Assembly (NCBI RefSeq): GCF_902806685.2 | Contig: NC_048543.1 | Span: forward strand, 10,264,106-10,328,105 | Reading direction: 5' to 3' | Origin: Maniola hyperantus | Taxonomy: Eukaryota; Arthropoda; Insecta; Lepidoptera; Nymphalidae | DNA length: 64,000 nt | Part shown: in pieces, positions 56,426 through 64,000 of the stretch | How the letters are laid out: each line of letters begins with the position of its first letter | Position numbering within the stretch: position 1 is the stretch's first letter | Position numbers and translations under genes: made by a program | The notes under the pieces: model-generated | What the model was told of the DNA's origin: nothing | Seen by the model: only the letters and a program-made list of their open reading frames with translations | Databases searched by the model: none

Positions 56426-58787
56426 AGAATGTGAACTTCTTAACTCTTAATACTAGGATATCACGTACTTTTAGGTACCTATTGTATCAGAGTTTATTTT
56501 TAACTGACTTCCAAAAAGGAGGTGGTTTTCATTGTTTCTTCGTTTGCATCACGTTGGCAGAACTATAAGCGCTCCGTTTATAGCTTGGGGTCTACTACAA
56601 CTGCTGCGCTTTTTTTAAAAGCGCGCCAGTCTTCCTCATCCTTCCACTTCAGAGCTCGTCGATCCATCGGGTTAGAGGTCTTCCCATGCTACGCTTACGG
56701 AAACGCTGTTTTGACTCCAGAACGCATCATTCCCACAGCGGCCATTATGATCTGCGACAGACACGATCTGCCCGTGTTGTCACTTCAGCTTGCTAAGTAA
56801 TTATTCTAGATGCTAAGCCATGTCGATTGCTTGCATTACAAGCAGTATATGACATGCAGAAAAAGTAAGTCGCCAAACGAGCAATAGGTACGAACCACCA
56901 TCACGCAACACCACACAAATCCTCCAAAGTGTATTTTAGATTATTATTTACATTTAGATCATTGTACATTATTATGTTGTTACGTAAGCATATTATGAAC
57001 AAGAATTTTTATGGTTGATATATTATCTGATCAGCGATGCGTTTTCGATCGTTGAACCATAGATTGTAATTTAGGTCAATGTCGAGCTCTTTCAAGTTCA
57101 ATGTTGCGCGAAGGTTAAAAAAATGTCTGCGAGGAATGGAGAAGGTAATGATTTAGTTGTTTAGTTTTTATAATAGGTACGACATGGATTTAATTGTTTT
57201 TTGTTTGATAAAATTGACTGTCGCAAAGAACAAACGGATATCTACAAAATCGTGATTTTTCAGGAGAAGGTTTTTGAGGCAAAACTGGGATATTTTAAAT
57301 AAAAGCTATTTTGTTCAAATTTAAAAATTACCTAGGCAATTGTTAATGCCGATTCACTTGAGGTTTTAGAAGCTAAAAGTTTCGAATACTTCATGAATTC
57401 AATTTAATTTAAATTTAATTTAAATTGAATTACTATTAAATTTAACAGTACCTAGATGTCTTATCTATACTCTTTTCTGCATCTAGGCTGGCTTGTTGGT
57501 CTGTTTGTACCTACTTGGTCGTATTTCGAAAAATGAGTGCAGTTGTATACCACACGAGAAATATCGCAAAATAATAAGAATTTTTCATCTGTAATATGAT
57601 AGAATAAAAAAAATCCAAGTTCATTTATGTAAAAAAGTGAATTTTGCCAAAATGGTAGTTGAATGCGTGTTCTTTGCAACCGTCGAAATACCAAGACGAA
57701 CAAATTATAAGAATGGAAATATTTTTGCGACCTAGCCAAGATTTTGTGTAGGTAAAAGGGTAAAAAAAAAACAAGTGGGTGCTACATAAAGTCATTGACT
57801 GAACATTCATAGCCATGTTCACAGCAGTTTATTAAGATTAACTTTTTCTAGTTTAATATTATTCATGGCCAGCGGAGGTCGGATAACTGCTGTTTAACTG
57901 AAACTCTAGGTCGCAATAAATAACTTGTTCAATTTTGGAAAACTGCATTTTAAACATTCCATATAAAAATTTGGAAATCCGTAGGTATGTTTACGTATAC
58001 CTACGTCATAATATATTTCAAAATATAAATAATGATTTTATTAAATATGTAGATTTTAACAGGTTTTTGTTACCTTGTGTATTTATTACACAAATAAGTA
58101 TAATTTTATAGTTTTTATATATACCGGAGCCCGTAGACAATCCCGGAAGATTTTTTTATACAAAAGGTACAAGTAGCTGGTATGTTGACAGCGATAATAA
58201 CCGCAATAAATGTAAAAATCAAAGTTTAAAGGTCATCTTGTTACGATTTAAAAGACAATTTTATGCGAAAATATTTTTAACGCATATTTTTAACATATTA
58301 AATATAACATACACGTAAGTTATGTTCAATGTCAATTGTAAGTATAATTAAATTATCCACAAATCAATAAATTACTCGTATCAATTCAATAGGATTACAT
58401 TTTTTCCAATTTTGTGTGCAGGCTTCAATTCAATTCAAATCATTTATTCTAAGTAGGTACCTACTATTACTCTTTTTGGTGGTCGGGATACAGATGATAG
58501 TGGTGATAATTTTACTGAACTGTCAAATAAAACCGTACCTACGTAACACACTCCGCTGAAAAATACGAGTATATTGTTTCTTGGATCCTTTCTCCTTACT
58601 TGAAAATTGAAGATGTGCTTATCGGGTCTATTTTTTAATATTTTAATAAATAACAGTAAATTTAATAACAAAAGTTAGCAAAGCGCTTGCCTAGAAGATT
58701 CAAAGAAAACATACACGTTGTATTATTGTAATTTGTAAGTGAATCCTAGGCAGGTCGTACCTAGATAGCTATTATGATCGAAAAAGG

Positions 58788-59208
58788 AGAAGAAATGTTC
58801 TATTTGAAAGAATGCTGCAGCGGGAAAAAGAGGATTTTGGAGGACCTATCCTACACAAGGTATTGTTAAAACATGTGCTATTGTCTATCTGGAAAGTATA
58901 TTTCATAATCTTTAAACTGGATTTTTAACCCATTGAATGACATTGCCCAGAGCCTGCGGACATTCACCTTCGATACCAGACAATTGGACAGGCGGAAGTG
59001 TTTGGTACTTCACCTACAGTTGGCGATAATATTGATTGTGTTCGCAGATTTTTTTTCAATGAGTATGTTGTTATTTGGACATTTACAGAGCCTAATTCTC
59101 ATTCCCAAGATTATATAGCGTTGAAAGGTAGAATTGAAGGCAAAAGGCCTCTAGGTCACGAAAGACGCAAATGTTTGGACAATATAAAGGGGGTGGATAG
59201 GGCATAGT
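58788..59208 (+). pseudogene. Possible decayed LINE reverse-transcriptase 3' remnant
   Basis: A short open stretch at 58998-59207 ends in GRIEGKRPLGHERRKCLDNIKG. This resembles the GKRPRGRPRxxWLDNIK block near the end of many LINE ORF2 proteins. Upstream frames are broken and I cannot assign them. Not a working gene. Confidence 0.35.
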
Positions 59209-59951
59209 TACCCGAAATTAAAAGAGGCGGCTTTAGTTAGATTCTTCTCGGATGATGAACTTCGTTTCGAAGAAGGCGCGCGCCGATGATGACGGTTTTA
59301 CTTTAGAAGAGTTCGTCTCGACTGGTTTACGTTATGCACACCGGCAGACTGGAATGGAATACAGGCGCAGCGTTTTCTTGATAACAACTCAAACGAACTT
59401 TTATTTATTTTAGCTTATAGGTGCGACGACGCAGCGCGGCTCGACTAGCACGCACAAGCGTGCCAGTGTTCTTTGATCGAAAGATTACAGATAGGATTTA
59501 CCATTAATTTCAGCCGATAGACAACAAATATATCAATAAATCGTTCGCTTTGCAGGTTAAAGTTCAGAACTTTTTGTTGACACCAACTCTTTTCACGAAA
59601 GAGCTAGCTATTATCTTGACGTAAACTGATCTCATGCTTCTCATGATCATACATAATATCATTTATAATGTACTTAAGTATAACAATGTATAGAGCACAC
59701 GGTGGTGAGAACTTGCATCATATTCATTTTAAATATTCCTTTCAAATTATATATTAAGTAGGTATAGTAAACAAGAAACTGACCAGCTCAAGAGAAACCG
59801 GAAACTGACCATGAGCGCAAATTAAGGTTTATTATTACATACCAACTAGACACTAGTGAACTAGTCCTATTAATTTCATAATGAGTGGTATAGAAGTTCA
59901 TCTTTGATAATTATGCACATCACACAGTTGTAAAGAATTTATTATAGTAAA

Positions 59952-60300
59952 ATTAGATGATGCCCCCTGATTCATTCGTGTCCGATAAACCCTGAGAGCG
60001 GTTACGCACTGCATCCGATCCGAGTCTGTGTAAATACGTTCTTTTTTGGTTTTGTGTGGCAGCTTATGACGTATGTCGTAGATAATCGCTGGTATTCTCA
60101 CGGATGACGGATAGAACTCGGATGACGGAAGTGTAGTGCGTAATCGTCGTAAAGGGTTTTTAAAATTCCGGGGGAACTGTTTGATGTTCCGGGACAAAAG
60201 TAGGTCCTTTCCTGAGATTCAAGCTATCTCTGTACCCAGCACAAAATTCGTTTAATGGATGGGCTGGCTGTGAAAAGCTAGAAGACAGACAGACCTAAAT
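59952..60300 (-). mobile_element. Degenerate Lep1-type element interrupted by other sequence
   Basis: TAGATGATGCCCCCTGATTC at the left is separated from GGGGGAACTGTTTGATGTTC by about 190 bp of unrelated DNA. The end carries CTGTGAAAAGCTAGAAGACAG. Confidence 0.45.
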
Positions 60301-61642
60301 GCGATACTTTCGCTTGGATGGACATAACATTTTGGTCCGATTTAAACTAACTTTAAACATGTGTGCAACTATAGGATAATATTGTTCTGGGCGTTTGTTA
60401 AAACCGCGTCTAAAATTATGTGGTTAAACAGCTAGTATTTACAACGCGAGTGGGCAGCTCACAATGTGCTTTAATTTATTAATTAAAAGAATTTTTGTTT
60501 TGTTTGTGTTAACGAAGTCAAGATCATGGCGAGGTCCTATCCTGTTTGCATATAATATTAAATTTTAATTTAGAAAGCAATGCTTCAAAAACCAATCACT
60601 GCATGCATAATATTGAACGATTTATTTTTTCATTGACTTGGAATTTCCGTATTTGGTTTTCCATAAACCCGGACCTCCGGATTGTTGGGATTGCATCCTG
60701 CTCTTCTTACCTATATGTACCCACATACCTATTATAAAAAAAAAACTTGTCCTGACTAACTGACTGATCTATTAACCCACAGCTTGGGATGAGAAACTTG
60801 GAATTTTGACAGTAGGTTTTTTTATTACGTAGGCGATTAAGAAAGTATTTCTTTAAATTCTACCCCTAAAGGGGTTAAATATGAGCTGAAAGTTTGTATG
60901 AAAGAGCGTTATTTGTCAAGATAAAGGTATCTATCAAAATTGGTGTTTGAACTTTTAGTTAAAAGTTAAAAGAATACGTGTTTTAGAATTTTTATATATA
61001 TGAAAATTGATATTTGAACTTTCGGGCAAAAATGGAAAAGTAGGTAAGTATCTACGTGTTTCACAGGATTTTTGGAAATCCGTTACCATTTTCAAAAATT
61101 CTACAAATTCTCTTGAGCAAAGCCGGGTGGGCTTTATAATGACAGCCTTGCTTACAGTCATTATGATATTGTAACAGATTTCTACGAAACTTTTGTTCTG
61201 AAATATTCATTAATGATAAATTAGTAGGTATGTACCTATTCTGAAGTCTTTTATTTATAACACAGCACAATGAGAGGTAGGTATAACTAATCTATGGATA
61301 TTGCTAAATTTAACGGACTTCTTTACAAATAAAATTACCTAGTTAAGTAATGAAAAGGTTAGTGAGTTAAAAAAGGTAATACTTTTCCAAAATACCTACT
61401 TTGATTTGGTTGATGGGTACCTAAATAAACATTACAATCAATGCTATCAATCTTAGACGTTGCGTAGTTGTGTAAACCAGACAGACAAGATGATTGTTTG
61501 CCTGAATTGGTATTACTAAGACGGACATGAAACAATGGACGGAGCTTTCTACGTAATTTAGTGGGAAGAACTTATGCTAAGAAGATAGACCAAGACTTGA
61601 TTTTGTTACTCGACATTATAAATGTAGAGATGATCAGCAGAT

Positions 61643-62133
61643 ATGTTCGAAGTCAGTACTATAGAGTCTGATAATGTGCCAGCTGTATTAGAACCTATTG
61701 GTTTGGCACGTAGCAATGGCAAGAGACCTGATGGTATGACGCTCTTACAGTGGAAGTTGGGCAGGTCACTTGTTTGGGATGCAACGTATGCAGAGACTTT
61801 AGCTGCATCCCATATTCAGGTGACCTCCTCTATGGCGGGTGCAGCGCGCAGCGGCCAGCAGCACCGAACAGGCCAAGAGGCGCAAATATGAAAACCTCGA
61901 TGGGAGCTTCATATTCGTGTCTTTTGGTGTGGAGACCTTGGCCGCGGGGCCCGGGGGCTCGAGCTCTTTTTGAGGAAATTTCAAAAAGGGTTATCGAGTC
62001 AACCGGGGACCCGAGAGCTGGCAGCTACCTTGGTCAAATAATAAGTTTGGCCATCCAAAGGGGTAATGCTGCCAGCATCTTGGGTACAATGCCTCGCTGC
62101 GGTGGTCTCGATGAGGTTTTAGATTTAATTTAA
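61643..62133 (+). pseudogene. Frameshifted copy of a repeat-family protein (PxG-L-x-R-DGKRPDG type)
   Basis: The first frame encodes [18 protein letters not shown], then [16 protein letters not shown], and stops at 61891. Another frame continues with ARALFEEISKRVIESTGDPRAGSYLGQ, then AIQRGNAASILGTMP (listed here in parts), to 62133. Read together these match a protein family seen many times in animal genomes beside reverse transcriptases. At least two frameshifts are needed, so the copy is dead. The KRPDG ... WDAT pattern suggests a nuclease-like fold, but that is a guess. An AT-rich tail follows. Confidence 0.6.
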
Positions 62134-62269
62134 TTTATTTTATTTTTTGTTTTTTATTTAAATTGTTTTTTTAAATTTTAATTTAGATAAGTATACCGTT
62201 GGCTTCCTATTAAATAAATAATTTACTTCGGTAAAAAAAGTCTGATAATTTATTTTAATTTAATCATCA

Positions 62270-62520
62270 TCAACTTATCGCCGGCTTACTGATCACAGGT
62301 CTCCTCTCAGAATGAAAAGGGTTTGGCCGTAGTCCACCACACTGGCCAAGTACGGATTGGCAGACTTTAAACTTAGAGAACATTATGGAGAACTCTGAAG
62401 CACGACGGTTTCCTCACGACGTTTTTTCCTTTACTGTAAGAGCAAGTCATATCTCCTTATTGCCAAAAGGCACATAACTCTGTAAAATTACAGGTAAGTA
62501 GTACCGGGATCAAACCCCTT
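62270..62520 (-). mobile_element. tRNA-like SINE, degenerate
   Basis: CTTATCGCCGGCTTACTG to GAGAACATTATGGAGAACTC and ACCGGGATCAAACCCC. Confidence 0.55.
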
Positions 62521-63404
62521 AATATTTTGATAGGCTGACGACTGGGTCTGATGGTTTTCGTTGGAAAAGACCTTTAAAGTCCAAAAGGAACGTTCAACTC
62601 GCAGTTATAGGGATAACCTGGTGATGACCTAAGCCTATAAACTTAATTACATAAGTATAAAACTTAATTTACATTAACGTATGAATTATTGTGTAAAAAT
62701 AATTTTTCATTGTTGATTCATTGTTTCATTTAATGTTTCATTTCATTCATATATCTTTTAGCGTTACCTTAATATACACGATATTCGTATCCACCTTTGG
62801 ATATGAATATCGTGTGCATGTCCTTGAGTGAGAGGTTTTCCCAGAAGGGTAAGAAAGAAGGAAATAATTAAGTTGGTAAAAATAAATTGACATTGAAGAT
62901 AATATTATTAATTACGGATACTTTTTATCAGTTAATTTGTCATATTTATACTGGGAGATTACCAAATACAAAATTACACTTTTTACTTTATGTGGATAAA
63001 AAAGAGGTATTCACTTTAGGGTGACTACCTACACATTCAATCTGCAAGCATATAAGACTGCATGGACAAAATCATTTTGTGCAAGCATGCTTGACTGTTT
63101 GTTTGATGGATTGATGACCCGTCCTGGCTTCCTTCGCCCCAGTGGAATATCTGATAATCCTGAAATATTATGTAACCTACTTACTTTATCATTTTTGACC
63201 TAAAGCCTAAATACTTAGCAATTGTCATAATATAACTTGAAAAAATTATACAAATTTTACAAGCCACTTTACTTTCATACATTTTGACCACATCAGGAGT
63301 GAAATTTCCAAAAATCGTGAAATTCGTAGGTATTTCTTCATTTTTAACCGACAGCCTAGTTATCAACTTGAATTAAGTGACGGAATTTCATACAAATTTT
63401 CATC

Positions 63405-63580
63405 TGCTATTTAACCTCCCCATAGGAATAGAATTTCCAAGAATCCTTTCTTAGTGAATGCCTATGTCATAAAAGAAAACTAGGTAAGTACTGTTAAAAC
63501 TTCAAGATTTTAACCACAGTGACTTGGGCTGTGCGCTTATAGATAAGTCAGTCAATCAGTCAGTTTATATCAAGGAACAT
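63405..63580 (-). mobile_element. Degenerate Helitron-like fragment
   Basis: CCAAGAATCCTTTCTTAGTG to AGATAAGTCAGTCAATCAGTC; the CTAG end is missing. Confidence 0.4.
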
Positions 63581-63644
63581 ACCTTGTACCTATAGGTACC
63601 TTATATTGATGTAGTACAAACACTTGCACTTTTACAGACGCGTG

Positions 63645-63740
63645 GGTAAGTATCCCATCTGGTGGGAAGTGACGATGCAACTAATATGGAAGCGGGCTAA
63701 CTTGGAAGGGGTATGGTAGTTTTATTAAACCCAAAACCTA
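63645..63740 (-). mobile_element. Fragment of the same SINE family
   Basis: TGGTGGGAAGTGACGATGC, then GGAAGCGGGCTAACTTGG, then TTTTATTAAACCC match the SINE 3' body. A smaller fragment lies at 11797-11850 in Sfmbt intron 8. Confidence 0.55.
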
Positions 63741-63763
63741 CCCCTAATCGGATTTTATGAGTT

Positions 63764-63871
63764 AGTACGCGGCAGAAAATAATGTACATCGACCTTTAGA
63801 AAGAGATAGCGGTTTTGTAGAGCATTATGTCTGTCATTGAGACCGACATAACGTCACATAGGTATTAGTGT
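63764..63871. mobile_element. Foldback MITE, GTACATCG family, right half missing
   Basis: It starts GTACGCGGCAGAAAATAATG and stops abruptly after CACATAGGTATTAGTG, so only the left half is present. Confidence 0.6.
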
Positions 63872-64000
63872 AGTGTATTTATAAATTCCCAAAATGCTCT
63901 TCCTGGGAATAGAACCCGGTACCACATTAAAAAAATATAGCGTTTACTACTGTACGCATTTACGACCAGGATGGTCGCCAAAATGATTGTTAGAATGCAG

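Larger units (their letters stand above)
51336..64000. other. Gene-poor region right of the transporter
   Basis: No complete gene is supported across 12.7 kb. The region contains Helitron-like, SINE and MITE copies and two decayed retroelement coding stretches, listed separately. Stretches such as 51.9-53.8, 57.2-58.7 and 60.3-61.6 kb hold nothing I can interpret beyond short hairpins (52655-52690, 54788-54865, 62774-62815). Confidence 0.55.

Noticed and set aside
57123..57144. Possible first coding exon (MSARNGEG) followed by GTAATG donor
   Set aside because: No downstream exon could be joined to it in the window; ATG-plus-donor alone is weak.
1..64000. CRISPR array, bacterial operon or phage-like defence island
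   Set aside because: No regularly spaced repeats with unique spacers; genes are intron-split and the repeats are insect transposons.

Overview
The window is eukaryotic and almost certainly lepidopteran. Genes are split by GT-AG introns. Intergenic DNA and introns are AT-rich and packed with repeat families typical of moths and butterflies: Helitron-like elements ending in CTAG, tRNA-derived SINEs, foldback MITEs and 5'-truncated LINEs. The species cannot be named from the sequence alone.

Four protein-coding genes are supported. (1) The last four exons of fuzzy, a planar cell polarity / CPLANE protein, lie on + at 527-3264; the 5' exons are outside the window. (2) A ten-exon Sfmbt gene lies on - at 18386-10603. 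It encodes an FCS zinc finger, four MBT repeats and a SAM domain, the layout of the Polycomb PhoRC subunit. (3) A 21-coding-exon Argonaute-2 gene lies on + at 21831-43478. It encodes 1135 aa, with a Lys/Gly/Glu-rich repeated N-terminus and an intact DEDH slicer tetrad. (4) A three-exon MFS sugar-transporter-like gene lies on + at 48343-51305 and encodes 499 aa. Exon phases close exactly in all four models.

Layout: fuzzy and Sfmbt converge, with about 7.3 kb of repeats between them. Sfmbt and Ago2 diverge from a 3.4 kb region that carries an 831-bp hAT-type element with an 8-bp target-site duplication. Ago2 introns hold two antisense LINE fragments, two copies of one MITE in opposite orientation (one split by a Helitron-like insertion), and several long foldback elements. 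The regions 43479-48342 and 51306-64000 are mostly repeats and unrecognised AT-rich DNA, plus decayed retroelement ORFs near 58.8-59.2 kb and 61.6-62.1 kb.

The genes do not form an operon-like unit. Functionally they are ciliary/planar polarity trafficking, Polycomb repression, siRNA-guided silencing and membrane transport. I found no CRISPR array, no convincing tRNA or rRNA gene, and no clear new defence system. The most interesting material is the recent 162-bp repeat expansion in Ago2, inverted repeats inside Ago2 introns, a decayed tandem exon copy in Sfmbt, and several nested transposon insertions.
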